Shown here: positions 33,000-40,904 of the stretch, in pieces
Layout: every line of letters starts with the position of its first letter
How positions within the stretch are numbered: the stretch's first letter is position 1
Assembly: GCF_001552075.1 (NCBI RefSeq)
Contig: NZ_BCQM01000014.1
Coordinates: forward strand, 1-58,692
Reading direction: 5' to 3'
Length of the DNA stretch: 58,692 bases
From: Arthrobacter luteolus NBRC 107841
GTDB lineage: Bacteria; Actinomycetota; Actinomycetes; Actinomycetales; Micrococcaceae
Notes under the pieces: model-generated
Databases searched by the model: none
What the model was told of the DNA's origin: nothing
The model's input: only the letters and a program-made list of their open reading frames with translations
Position numbers and translations under genes: made by a program

Positions 33000-34946
33000 T
33001 CAGCCGGAACCTGAGACTGCAGCCGTCTGTACAGTAGTCCTTTTCGCCGTCCGCTGGAACAGCTTCCGGCCATGCAGCGCCCGCAGCGCGTTGAGTATCG
33101 CCACCAGGTCCACGAGCTCCTGGGTCAGGGCGCCGGCGACGGCAGGAATGAATCCGAAGGCGGCCACGAGCATCAGCACAATGCTCAGCGCGATTCCGAG
33201 CCAGATGCTGCCCAGCGCCACCCGCAGGGTCCGCTGGCTGATGTCCACGGCAGCGGCGACCTTGGAAATATCGTCAGCGACAATCACGACGTCGGCGGAC
33301 TCGCTTGCGGCCGTGGAACCACGCGCGCCCATGGCGATGCCGACGTCGGCCGCCGCGAGCACCGGGGCGTCGTTGACGCCGTCGCCCACCATGATCACCG
33401 GGCGGTGCGGCAGCGCCGCGACGGCGGCGACCTTGTCCTGGGGCAGCAGCTCGGCCTGGACCTCCGTGATTCCGACCGCGGCCGCCATGCTCTGGGCCGT
33501 GGCCAGTCCGTCGCCGGTGAGCATCACGGTGTCAGTGATGCCGAGGCTGCGCAGCCCGTCCAGGGTCGCCGCGGCGTTATCCCGGGCGGTGTCGCTCATG
33601 ACCAGGGTGCCGGCGAACCGGCCGTCCACGCTGAGGTAGACACCCATCTGGCCGGGGGAGAGGTCCACCGGCCGGGTCTGTGGGTCCACTTCGGCAACGA
33701 ACCGGCGCTTGCCGACCCGCACCGTACGGCCGCCGATGAGCGCTTCGACGCCGTTGGTGGCCACTTCCTGGGCGGTGTCGGCGGGAACCGGCTGCAGCCC
33801 GCGCTGCTCGGCTGCAGTCAGCACGGACGCCGCGAGGACGTGGGAAGAATACTGTTCAGCTGACGCGGCCAGGGCCAGGAGCCCGTCTGCGGTGAAACCG
33901 GGTTCCGGGTTCACCGCCACCAGCTCCGGCCGGCCGTAGGTCAGGGTGCCGGTCTTGTCGAAGGCCGCACTCTTCGCCCGGGCCAGCTGCTCCAGCACCG
34001 CGCCGCCCTTGACGATGATGCCGCTGCCGGCCGCCCGGCTCATCCCGCCCATAAAGGCAACCGGGGCCGCGATCAGCAGCGGGCAGGGTGTTGCCAGCAC
34101 CAGGACTTCGGCGAACCGGACCGGATCCCCGGACACCGCCCAGGCAATTCCGGCGATCAGCAGGGACACCGCCGTGAACGGCACGGCGTACCGGTCGGCC
34201 AGCCGCACCACCGGAGCCTTGGACTCCGACGCTTCCTGCACCAGGGCCACGATGCGCTGGTACTGGCTGTCCGCCGTCGTCGCAGTGGCCTGGATCCGGA
34301 TCGCGTGGGTGCCGTTGACCGAACCGCTCATCACGGTCCCGCCCTCGGTCCGGGCCACGGGCATCGACTCACCGGTCAGTGAGGATTCGTCAAAGGACGC
34401 GGCCTCGGAGAGCAGGATGCCGTCCACCGGCACCACTTCGGCCGGTTTGACCAGCAGGATATCCCCCACGGCGACCTCTGTGGCTGGAATGTCCTCCGCC
34501 AGCCCCTGGGCGTGGTTGTGGGCGCCGGGGTCCGGATCGCCGGTATCCGCGCCGGAAGGCAGGCGGTGGGCGACATTCGGAGCACGGTCCAGCAGGGCAT
34601 TCAGCTCGCGCTTGGCGCGCCCTGCCGCGTAGTCCTCCAGCGCTTCTCCGCCGGAGAGCATCAGGACAATGATCAGCGCCGCAATGTACTCGCCGACAGC
34701 CACGGTGGCGAGCATGGCGACGACGGCCAGGATGTCCAGGCCCCAGTGTCCGCGCAGGATGTCCCGGACCATGCCCACACCCGTCAGCCCCACCACGCCG
34801 AGGGTAAAGAGGCTGGCAATCCATGCAGCGGCCGTCTCCGCGCCGGTCCCGAGGAGGAGCAGGACGGCGGTGATCACCACCACGGTGGCGGCGACTATCG
34901 GATAACGCCGGAGTGCCCGGCTGACAGACAGACGGTTGATGACCAT
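33000..34946 (-). CDS. P1B-type heavy-metal-transporting ATPase
   Basis: Transmembrane metal pump of 648 residues. Catalytic Asp330 is in DKTGTLTYGR; the phosphatase loop is LTGESMPVAR, the N-domain contains SAEQYSSHVLAASV (the SEHP-like region), and the P-domain ends in MVGDGVNDAPVLAAADVGIAMG. The metal motif in the membrane is TPCPL at 286-290, not CPC/CPH/SPC; a TPCP pattern is typical of the less studied P1B-5-like pumps. No N-terminal CXXC metal-binding domain is present. I prefer the ATG at 34946; the longer TTG start at 34985 lacks a ribosome site. It lies downstream of the metal importer's regulator and is probably an efflux pump for a divalent metal such as Ni, Co, Zn or Mn. Confidence 0.87.
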   Translation of the reverse strand: MVINRLSVSRALRRYPIVAATVVVITAVLLLLGTGAETAAAWIASLFTLGVVGLTGVGMVRDILRGHWGLDILAVVAMLATVAVGEYIAALIIVLMLSGGEALEDYAAGRAKRELNALLDRAPNVAHRLPSGADTGDPDPGAHNHAQGLAEDIPATEVAVGDILLVKPAEVVPVDGILLSEAASFDESSLTGESMPVARTEGGTVMSGSVNGTHAIRIQATATTADSQYQRIVALVQEASESKAPVVRLADRYAVPFTAVSLLIAGIAWAVSGDPVRFAEVLVLATPCPLLIAAPVAFMGGMSRAAGSGIIVKGGAVLEQLARAKSAAFDKTGTLTYGRPELVAVNPEPGFTADGLLALAASAEQYSSHVLAASVLTAAEQRGLQPVPADTAQEVATNGVEALIGGRTVRVGKRRFVAEVDPQTRPVDLSPGQMGVYLSVDGRFAGTLVMSDTARDNAAATLDGLRSLGITDTVMLTGDGLATAQSMAAAVGITEVQAELLPQDKVAAVAALPHRPVIMVGDGVNDAPVLAAADVGIAMGARGSTAASESADVVIVADDISKVAAAVDISQRTLRVALGSIWLGIALSIVLMLVAAFGFIPAVAGALTQELVDLVAILNALRALHGRKLFQRTAKRTTVQTAAVSGSG

Positions 34947-34992
34947 GCCTTTGTTGTATGCCTCCGCGCACGGCTTTTCCAGCAAGAGAAAG

Positions 34993-35017
34993 CTTGCCTA
35001 ACTGCGCGCCAGGCAAG
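34993..35017. promoter_or_regulatory. Inverted repeat upstream of the P1B ATPase
   Basis: CTTGCCT at 34993-34999 and AGGCAAG at 35011-35017 form perfect 7-bp arms 11 bp apart, between the IclR gene stop and the ATPase start. Its arms resemble half iron boxes (TTAGGCAAG). It may be an operator for a metal regulator or a hairpin that ends the upstream operon. Confidence 0.35.
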
Positions 35018-35043
35018 GATTCAGGCCACGGCCCGGGTTCGGC

Positions 35044-35757
35044 TCAGCGCAGCTGCGCTTCGATCAGCCGGACGCTCTCCATCAGCCGGGCGCCAATGCC
35101 TGCCTCGTCCTTCCCGGAGCCGAAATACACCACGGAGAGCGACGCCGGCAGCTGGCCGGGCACCTGGATCGGTGCGGCGACGGCTCCAACACCGTCAATC
35201 ACCTCGCCGAAGCTGGTGGCGTAGCCCCGCCCGCGGGCGAGCCGGGCTTCGGGCCGGTAGGGCTGGCCCGGTGCGAGCCGGTTCCAGTGCTCCTCGGTGA
35301 CCGCTGACTGGATGGCGATCCCGGGCGCGCCGGCCGTGAACGAATGCCGGGTGCCGGGCCGCTGGATCAGCGCGGCCCGGCTGTGCCGGGGTTCCACGGT
35401 GACCAGGGTGACGCAGTCGTGCTGGTCCCACACTGCGATGAACGCCGTCATGGACAGCTCGTTCGCCACGATGGTCAGCTCCGGCAGCGCCGCGGACTGC
35501 AGGTCGCGGGAGACTCCCCGGGCCAGCGCGGCCAGTCCCGGAGCGGCGGAGACCCGGCCCGCGTCGTCGCGCATCACCAGCGAATGCGCTTCCAGGGTGC
35601 GCAGGATCCGATACGCAATCGAGCGGTGCACGCCCAGCCCGGCCGAGAGTTCAGCGATGCTCAAGGGTGCCTCCGAGTCCGCCAGCAGTTCCAGCGCCTG
35701 AAGGCCGCGGGAGAGGGTTTGGGACTGGGAACCGGCACCCGTGGACGCAGAAGTCAT
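35044..35757 (-). CDS. IclR-family transcriptional regulator
   Basis: Regulator of 237 residues. N-terminal winged helix-turn-helix (about 10-75): SQTLSRGLQALELLADSEAPLS, IAELSAGLGVHRSIAYRILRTLEAHSLV. C-terminal ligand-binding domain (about 90-235) with RGYATSFGEVIDGVGAVAAPIQ, the site of effector binding in the family. The start ATG overlaps the stop of the metal permease gene (ATGA), so it is the fourth gene of the importer operon. IclR proteins usually sense organic metabolites, not metals, which makes this placement odd. No metal-binding cysteine cluster is seen. Confidence 0.87.
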   Translation of the reverse strand: MTSASTGAGSQSQTLSRGLQALELLADSEAPLSIAELSAGLGVHRSIAYRILRTLEAHSLVMRDDAGRVSAAPGLAALARGVSRDLQSAALPELTIVANELSMTAFIAVWDQHDCVTLVTVEPRHSRAALIQRPGTRHSFTAGAPGIAIQSAVTEEHWNRLAPGQPYRPEARLARGRGYATSFGEVIDGVGAVAAPIQVPGQLPASLSVVYFGSGKDEAGIGARLMESVRLIEAQLR

Positions 35758-36644
35758 GCGCCAATCATAGGCTCAGTCGCCTGCCCGGCGGCTGCCCGGC
35801 TCCGGCGTCGGGCCGCCAGCGCACGGCCCACCACACCCTGGCGCGGACTGAACAGGTACGCTAGAGCGAACGCGCAGCCCTGGGCCAGCACCACCATGGC
35901 ACCGGTCGCGGTGTCCAGGTAGTAGCTGGCGTAGATCCCCGCCACGGCGCACGCCGCTGCCATCAGCGGGGCAATGACCAGCATCCGCGGGAACCGGTCG
36001 GTCAGCAGATACGCGGTGGAACCGGGGATGATCAGCATCGCCACCACCAGGACCACGCCCACGGCCTGGAGCGCGACGACGGCGGTCAGCGCCAGCAGCC
36101 CCAGCAGCGCCGCGCCCAGCAGCCGCGGATTCAGCCCGACGGCGTGGGCATGGGTGGGGTCGAAAGCGTACAGGGTGAAATCGCGGCGCTTGAACAGCAG
36201 CACCGCCAGGGTCAGGGCGGCGAGGATGCCGATCTGCAGCAGGTCGCCCGAGCTGACGCCGAGGAGGTTGCCGAAGATGATGTGATTCAGGTCCGTCTGA
36301 CTGGGCGTCACCGAGATCAGCACCAGGCCGGCGGCGAAAAGCGTGGTGAACACGATGCCGATCGCGGCGTCCTCCTTCACCCGGGAGGTATCCCGGACCA
36401 GGCCGATCAGCCCTACGGCCAGGAAGCCGAAGACCACGGCGCCGACGGCGAACGGCACTCCGGCGATGTAGGCCAGCACCACGCCGGGCAGCACGGCGTG
36501 GGAGACGGCGTCGCCCATCAGCGACCAGCCGATCAGCACCAGCCAGCAGGAGAGCACCCCGCAGACGACGGCGGCGATCACGGCCGTGGCCAGGGCACGG
36601 ACCATAAAATCGTAGGCCAGCGGTTCCAGCAGCAGATCGATCAT
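35754..36644 (-). CDS. ABC-3 family metal (Mn/Zn) ABC transporter permease
   Basis: Membrane protein of 296 residues with eight to nine helices, of the ZnuB/MntB/TroC type. Typical segments: GVLSCWLVLIGWSLMGDAVSHAVLPGVVLAYIAG near the N-terminus (conserved MGDAxSHAVLPG), YAFDPTHAHAVGLN, and LQAVGVVLVVAMLIIPGSTAYLLTDR. It overlaps the ATPase gene upstream and the IclR gene downstream by 4 bp each. With the lipoprotein receptor it forms one importer. Confidence 0.9.
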   Translation of the reverse strand: MIDLLLEPLAYDFMVRALATAVIAAVVCGVLSCWLVLIGWSLMGDAVSHAVLPGVVLAYIAGVPFAVGAVVFGFLAVGLIGLVRDTSRVKEDAAIGIVFTTLFAAGLVLISVTPSQTDLNHIIFGNLLGVSSGDLLQIGILAALTLAVLLFKRRDFTLYAFDPTHAHAVGLNPRLLGAALLGLLALTAVVALQAVGVVLVVAMLIIPGSTAYLLTDRFPRMLVIAPLMAAACAVAGIYASYYLDTATGAMVVLAQGCAFALAYLFSPRQGVVGRALAARRRSRAAAGQATEPMIGA

Positions 36645-37438
36645 AGCCGGCTCCCGTCCGCGGCGGCGGCCGTGGCGGCATCCGTGCCGGCGCCCGCCAT
36701 CACATTGAGCCCGAACGCCCGGGCCAGCTGCTCCGGCTGCAGCACCTCCTCCGGGGTCCCTTGGGCCAGGACCCGGCGCATCAGCAGCACTGCTTCATCG
36801 GCCAGCCGGGGCAGGGCGTGCAGATCGTGGGTGGAGACCAGGATGGTGCGGCCTTCAGCGGCGAGCTGGCGCAGCAGGGCGGTGATGGTGGCTTCGGAAC
36901 GTTTGTCGACGCCGGCGAACGGCTCGTCCAGCAGCAGCACCGAGGCGCCCTGGGCGATTCCGCGGGCCACGAACGTCCGCTTTTTCTGCCCACCGGAGAG
37001 CCGGCCGATCTGCCGGTCCGCGAGGTCCTGCAGCTCCACCCGTGCCAGGGCGTCATGGACCGCTTCCCGGTCCGCCGCACGCGGACGGCGGCTGGGCCCC
37101 ATGTGTCCGTAGCGGCCGGTCATCACCACGTCCCGGACGGAGAGCGGGAAGCTCCAGTCCACCTCTTCGCTCTGCGGGACGTAGGCCACCAGACCGGCTT
37201 TCCGGGCCTTCGCGGGCGGCATCCCGGCGATCCGGACTTCTCCTGCAGCGGGTTTGAGCAGGCCCATCAGCACTTTGAAGAGCGTGGACTTGCCGGAGCC
37301 GTTCATCCCCACCAGGCCGCAGACCCGGCCCGGATCGACGGCGAGGCTGACGCCGTCGAGGGCTGTGACGTCGTCATACCGGACCGTCACCGCCTCCAGT
37401 TCCAGAGCCGGTGCCGCTGGGCGGGCGGCCGGCTTCAT
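36641..37438 (-). CDS. Metal (Mn/Zn) ABC transporter ATP-binding protein
   Basis: ATPase of 265 residues. Walker A GMNGSGKS, Q-loop in VAYVPQSEEVDWSFPLSVRDVV (a hallmark of the Mn/Zn family), signature LSGGQKKRTFVARG, Walker B VLLLDEPFAGVDK, and switch VSTHDLHAL. The C-terminal tail is Ala/Asp-rich. Overlaps the receptor gene upstream and the permease gene downstream by 4 bp each. Confidence 0.92.
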   Translation of the reverse strand: MKPAARPAAPALELEAVTVRYDDVTALDGVSLAVDPGRVCGLVGMNGSGKSTLFKVLMGLLKPAAGEVRIAGMPPAKARKAGLVAYVPQSEEVDWSFPLSVRDVVMTGRYGHMGPSRRPRAADREAVHDALARVELQDLADRQIGRLSGGQKKRTFVARGIAQGASVLLLDEPFAGVDKRSEATITALLRQLAAEGRTILVSTHDLHALPRLADEAVLLMRRVLAQGTPEEVLQPEQLARAFGLNVMAGAGTDAATAAAADGSRL

Positions 37439-38367
37439 GAAGCGCTCCCGGTGAGGGCGGCGACGATGGTGCGGGTGTCGTGGCGAATCAGATCCAGGTA
37501 GGTGGGAACCGGGCCGCCGGCCTCGGAGAGCGAGTCGACGTAGAGGGTGCCGCCGAACTCCGCATCGGTTGCCTCCAGGGCCTGCTGCATCGGGGCGTCC
37601 GAGACGGTGGATTCACAGAACGCTGCCGGGACGCTGTTTTCCGTGACGAACCCGATCACGGCGGTGATCTGCTGCGGGGTGGCCTGCTGTTCGGCGTTGA
37701 CGGCCCAGATGTAGCGTTCGGTGAGGCCGGCGTCGCGGGCGAGGTAGGAGAAGGCTCCTTCACAGGTAACCAGCGCCCGCTGGTTCGCCGGCAGCGCCCC
37801 GAGGTCCGCGAGCAGCTGGTCCTGGATGTCCTGCAGCTCGGCCTTATAGGTTTCGGCGTTGGCCCGGAATGCTCCGGCGTTGTCCGGGTCGAGGCCGGCG
37901 AAGGCATCCGCCATGTTGTCCACGTACACCATGGCGTTCAGGGGAGACATCCAGGCGTGCGGATTCGGCAGTCCTGCGTAGGCATCTTCGGTGATGCTGA
38001 TGGGCTCCACGCCGTCGCTGACGGTGATCCGCGGAACGTCGAGGTCTGCCGTGAACTGCTCGAACCATGCCTCGAGGTTCATGCCGTTGTCCAGGATGAG
38101 GTCCGCCCCCGCGGCGCGGCGGATATCGCCCGGGGTGGGCTCGTAGCCGTGGATCTCCGCGCCGGCCTTGGTGATCGATTCGACCTGGAGATGGTCGCCC
38201 GCGACATTGCGGGCCATGTCCGCCAGCACGGTGAAGGTGGTCAGGACCACGGGTTTGTCCCCGGCACTTTCGGCGGAGCCGGAGGCGCCGGCACAGGCGG
38301 AGAGGGCGAGCAGCAGTGCGGCGGCGGGCAACGCTGCCAGCCGGCGGGGCAGGGAAGGAAAGGGCAT
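37435..38367 (-). CDS. Metal (Mn/Zn) ABC transporter substrate-binding lipoprotein
   Basis: Cluster A-I receptor of 310 residues from the ATG at 38367; an upstream ATG at 38412 would run back into the operator. The signal ends in LSAC with Cys25. Metal ligands expected of the family are visible: His in GAEIHGYEPTPGDI, His in LPNPHAWMSP, Glu in ALVTCEGAFSYLAR, and the late Asp in TLYVDSLSE. It lacks the long His-rich loop of many ZnuA proteins, which, with the MntH-shared operator, favours manganese over zinc. Four coupled genes follow in the order receptor, ATPase, permease, IclR. Confidence 0.9.
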   Translation of the reverse strand: MPFPSLPRRLAALPAAALLLALSACAGASGSAESAGDKPVVLTTFTVLADMARNVAGDHLQVESITKAGAEIHGYEPTPGDIRRAAGADLILDNGMNLEAWFEQFTADLDVPRITVSDGVEPISITEDAYAGLPNPHAWMSPLNAMVYVDNMADAFAGLDPDNAGAFRANAETYKAELQDIQDQLLADLGALPANQRALVTCEGAFSYLARDAGLTERYIWAVNAEQQATPQQITAVIGFVTENSVPAAFCESTVSDAPMQQALEATDAEFGGTLYVDSLSEAGGPVPTYLDLIRHDTRTIVAALTGSAS

Positions 38368-38379
38368 GTGCAGAACCCT

Positions 38380-38421
38380 AAGTTCGGCACGCTGATTAAA
38401 CAAGTTCGGCATGCCGAACTT
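38380..38421. promoter_or_regulatory. Metal-regulator operator: perfect 20-bp palindrome plus a degenerate copy
   Basis: AAGTTCGGCATGCCGAACTT at 38402-38421 is a perfect 20-bp palindrome 35 bp upstream of the receptor ATG. A second, half-degenerate copy beginning AAGTTCGGCACG lies at 38380-38399. A related site (14 of 20 positions) sits in front of mntH at 50056-50075. I infer a DtxR-family manganese regulator (MntR-like) represses both importers. Confidence 0.65.
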
Positions 38422-38510
38422 TACGAAACCGTGGGTTCGCAGACGTTGGGTTCAGCAGACGCTGTGGTCAGCAAGCGGTGGACTCAGCAGGCGACTGGGA
38501 CTGGCAGCGG

Positions 38511-38735
38511 TCAGGGGAGCCGGCGGCGGCTCAGGAGCCCGGAAATGAGGAGGAGCATCCCCCCGGCCAGTGGCCAGAAAAGGTACATGGAAATGATTCC
38601 GCCGAGGAAAGCGGTTACCAGGACAGTGATCAGCACACCGATGACCAGCAGAATCCCCGCCACGATCCGTATCCGCCCACGGTGCGGGGGAGGGATGGGA
38701 GGGAGCCAGGCGGGACGTTCGTCAATCCACTCCAT
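38511..38735 (-). CDS. Small two-helix membrane protein of unknown function
   Basis: Protein of 74 residues: a Pro-rich cytosolic start (PAWLPPIPPPHRGR) then two adjacent helices, IVAGILLVIGVLITVLVTAFLGG and MYLFWPLAGGMLLLISGLL, ending in a basic RRR. No family recognised and no strong ribosome site, but the hydrophobic profile is coherent and differs from an antisense shadow. Confidence 0.5.
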   Translation of the reverse strand: MEWIDERPAWLPPIPPPHRGRIRIVAGILLVIGVLITVLVTAFLGGIISMYLFWPLAGGMLLLISGLLSRRRLP

Positions 38736-38872
38736 CGAAAAAGTCTAGGACCGCTTCTGCCGCTTGGAACGGGTGCGTGGTGTTTTTCTTCCCCTGCGGT
38801 GGAACGATGTCCGCAGGGTAAGAATCCATCCGGCGGCCGCCGTCGTCGTCCAGTGATCCGAAGTGGAGTGCC

Positions 38873-39394
38873 ATGGAATCGAGCGACCTGCTCATTGACG
38901 CGTACGGGCGCCTGCCCGGGACCATTCGGCGGGTCCTTCATGGCCTGCCCGTGGAACAGCTGAACCACCGGCCGTACCCGAAGGGAAACTCGATTGCGTG
39001 GCTGATCTGGCACCTGGCGCGGGTCGAGGATGCCCAAATCGCGCCCATGGCAGGGCACCAGCAGGCCTGGACGGCGGAGGGATGGGCAAACCGGGTGGGG
39101 CTGCCGCTGATGGTGGAGGACACCGGTTACGGGCACACCTCCGAGGAAGTGGCTAAGGTCCAGGTGCAGTCCGCGGAGGTGCTGCAGGGATATTACGACG
39201 CCGTGAACGCGCGGACCATCGCCTTCGTCTCGGGGCTGACACCCTCGGACCTGGACCAGGTGGTGGACACCTCCTGGGATCCGCCCGTGACTCTGGGGGT
39301 CCGGCTGGTCAGCTCCCTGGCCGACTGCCTGGAACACGCCGGACAGGCAGCCTACATCCGCGGCATGCTCGCGGGCGGAAGTATGGAGCCATGA
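38873..39394 (+). CDS. DinB-family (mycothiol-transferase-like, DUF664) protein
   Basis: Four-helix DinB-like protein of 173 residues. Features: an N-terminal helix LIDAYGRLPGTIRRVLHGLP, then NSIAWLIWHLARVEDAQI with the first His of the family's metal triad, and a later DCLEHAGQAAYIRGML supplying the next. In actinobacteria these proteins are often mycothiol-dependent transferases acting in detoxification; the particular substrate is unknown. The stop overlaps the next gene (ATGA). Confidence 0.82.
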   Translation: MESSDLLIDAYGRLPGTIRRVLHGLPVEQLNHRPYPKGNSIAWLIWHLARVEDAQIAPMAGHQQAWTAEGWANRVGLPLMVEDTGYGHTSEEVAKVQVQSAEVLQGYYDAVNARTIAFVSGLTPSDLDQVVDTSWDPPVTLGVRLVSSLADCLEHAGQAAYIRGMLAGGSMEP

Positions 39395-39696
39395 ACATAC
39401 TTGCGGACCTCGCCGAGACCTTCCGTACCACCGCCGTCAGCAAGGCCTACGGCGGGCCCGTGCAGGTCGGCGGTGAAACCCTGGTGCCGGTGGCGCTGGT
39501 GCAGGCCGGTTTCGGCGGCGGCGGAGATGCCGACGGCGACGGCGGCGGAGGAGCCGGGGGACTGGTGGTTCCACTGGGTGTTTACGCGGGCCGCGAGGGA
39601 GGCCCCGCGGTGTTCCGGCCGAACCCCGTCACGCTGATTGCGGTGATGACACCGATCGTCTGGATTCTGGTGCGGGGCCTGCGCCGGCGGAAATAG
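39391..39696 (+). CDS. GerW/YtfJ-like small protein
   Basis: Protein of 101 residues resembling the GerW/YtfJ family: AVSKAYGGPVQVGGETLVPVALVQAGFGGGG near the start, a Gly/Asp-rich middle (GGDADGDGGGGAGG), then LVVPLGVYAGREGGPAVF and a C-terminal membrane helix (VTLIAVMTPIVWILVRGL). In Bacillus GerW acts in spore germination; the organism suggested here does not sporulate, so another role must exist. It is coupled to the DinB-like gene by an ATGA overlap. Confidence 0.7.
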   Translation: MNILADLAETFRTTAVSKAYGGPVQVGGETLVPVALVQAGFGGGGDADGDGGGGAGGLVVPLGVYAGREGGPAVFRPNPVTLIAVMTPIVWILVRGLRRRK

Positions 39697-39757
39697 CCTG
39701 CGGGAATACGAGGCAACGGGCGGCGCTCGCGGAACTGACCGGCGCTCGCCGTCGTCC

Positions 39758-40087
39758 TCAGATACGGATGTAGGCTGCGCCGGTGAACTGGGCCTGGGCC
39801 AGCGCAACAACCGCGGCAGGAACGGTCAGCACGGCTGGCCGGAGCTGGTCCACGGTGATGCCGCGTTTACCCATCCCGACCAGGCAGGCTTCCACTTCGG
39901 TGTTCGCCGGCAGGACCACTGGATCAGTGCCCGTGAGGCCGTCCAGTGCGGCGCCGTTCACGATCACCCGGATGCCGGTCTGCGGCTGACCGGCACCCAG
40001 CGTGGCCGCTGCCGCCAGGGCGCGCTGCACGTCGCCGGGGTCGTTGGAGGCGTGCAGGACCACTACGTCACGGTATTCCTTGCTCAT
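39758..40087 (-). CDS. DsrE-like protein
   Basis: Cytosolic protein of 109 residues with the DsrE fold: VVVLHASNDPGDVQRALAAAATL, a central beta strand IRVIVNGAALDGL, and ACLVGMGKRGITVDQL, which carries a single Cys in the position family members use for sulfur transfer. It begins 11 bp after the copper-storage-like gene on the same strand, suggesting co-expression. Sulfur handling linked to copper is inference. Confidence 0.68.
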   Translation of the reverse strand: MSKEYRDVVVLHASNDPGDVQRALAAAATLGAGQPQTGIRVIVNGAALDGLTGTDPVVLPANTEVEACLVGMGKRGITVDQLRPAVLTVPAAVVALAQAQFTGAAYIRI

Positions 40088-40097
40088 GTAACGGAAC

Positions 40098-40505
40098 CTA
40101 AGCGGAAATCGTCAGCAGCACCGCGTCGCAGGCGGCCGCGCAGCGGTGGCAGGCCTGGGCACAGATCCGGCAGTGGTCGTGGGCGGCCGCGTGCTGTTCG
40201 CATTCTTCGGCGCTGCGGCGGCAGGCGGCAGCGCACGCCCGGATGAGCTCAACTGTGGAGGCATAGTCCTTGCCCGCCCGGGACAGGACCTTTCCGGTGG
40301 CCGCGCAGACCTCGGCGCAGTCCAGATCGGTGCGGATGCAGCTGACCATGTCTCCGAGCATGTCTTCGCTCAGACAGGCATCGGCGCAGGCGGTGCAGGT
40401 CTGCACACAGTCGAAGCAGGCCTCGATACAGGCAGCCAGAGCTTCCATGTCGACGTTGGAATTGCCTGCCGGATGAGAGGTCAGCATGTCTTTGATCTGG
40501 CTCAC
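40098..40505 (-). CDS. Cys-rich four-helix-bundle copper-binding (Csp-like) protein
   Basis: Protein of 135 residues, 17 of them Cys, spaced CxxxCxxC around four helices (CIEACFDC, DLDCAEVCAA, CAAACRRSAEEC, CRICAQACHRC). This is the copper-storage plan in which Cys residues lining the bundle bind Cu(I). No signal peptide, so it is the cytosolic Csp3 type. I chose the GTG at 40505 with AGGAG six bases upstream; an upstream frame to 40556 adds an Arg/Pro tail. Co-directional with the DsrE-like gene. Confidence 0.85.
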   Translation of the reverse strand: MSQIKDMLTSHPAGNSNVDMEALAACIEACFDCVQTCTACADACLSEDMLGDMVSCIRTDLDCAEVCAATGKVLSRAGKDYASTVELIRACAAACRRSAEECEQHAAAHDHCRICAQACHRCAAACDAVLLTISA

Positions 40506-40719
40506 GGTGTGCTCCTTAATAGGTTCCGGGCGGCAGCGCCGGGCGGGTATCCGCACCCCCGCTGCACCCGGCCGCGCACTCCTCCGAGCCTAGCCAAGCA
40601 GTTCGGGGGGCCTCAACCACACCGGCAGATTTTGCCCCCAACCTAGGCGAGTGCATAGAATCGGCGTAGCCTGACAAGGCTGTTATCCGATGTATATCCG
40701 GCGCTTCGGTGCCGGGCAC

Positions 40720-40792
40720 GGGGCTTTAGCTCAGTTGGTAGAGCGTTTCGTTCGCAATGAAAAGGTCAGGGGTTCGATTCCCCTAAGCTCCA
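40720..40792 (+). tRNA. tRNA-Ala (anticodon CGC)
   Basis: Full cloverleaf of 73 bases. Acceptor GGGGCTT/AAGCTCC contains the G3-U70 wobble that marks tRNA-Ala. D arm GCTC-GAGC; anticodon loop TTCGCAA (anticodon CGC) on a TTTCG/TGAAA stem; T arm AGGGG-TTCGATT-CCCCT. The CCA end is not fully encoded (CACA follows). Confidence 0.95.
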
Positions 40793-40799
40793 CAGTTGG

Positions 40800-40828
40800 C
40801 ACCCCGGTCTTCGGACCGGGGTGTTTTT
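40800..40828 (+). terminator. Intrinsic terminator of tRNA-Ala
   Basis: Ten-bp stem CACCCCGGTC/GACCGGGGTG with a TTCG tetraloop, then TTTTTCTTT. A textbook rho-independent terminator eight bases after the tRNA. Confidence 0.9.
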
Positions 40829-40832
40829 CTTT

Positions 40833-40904
40833 GTCCTGGTGTCCTGGTGTCCTGGTGTCCTGGTGTCCTGGTGTCCTGGTGTCCTGGTGTCCTGGTGTCC
40901 TGGT
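40833..40904 (+). repeat. Nine tandem copies of GTCCTGGT
   Basis: Seventy-two bases of exact 8-bp repeats (nine units) directly after the terminator. Frames through it give a Val/Leu/Ser/Trp/Cys/Pro/Gly 8-residue repeat with no start logic, so it is not coding. Such an array is likely to vary in length between strains. Confidence 0.92.

Noticed and set aside
40506-40560. CsoR-type copper operator in front of the copper-storage gene
   Set aside because: GGGTATCCGCACCCCC has G/C tracts but not the paired TACCC-GGGTA symmetry, so support is too weak.
40720-40904. Integrated element at the tRNA-Ala gene
   Set aside because: No integrase, no second copy of the tRNA end, and no change in gene style on either side.
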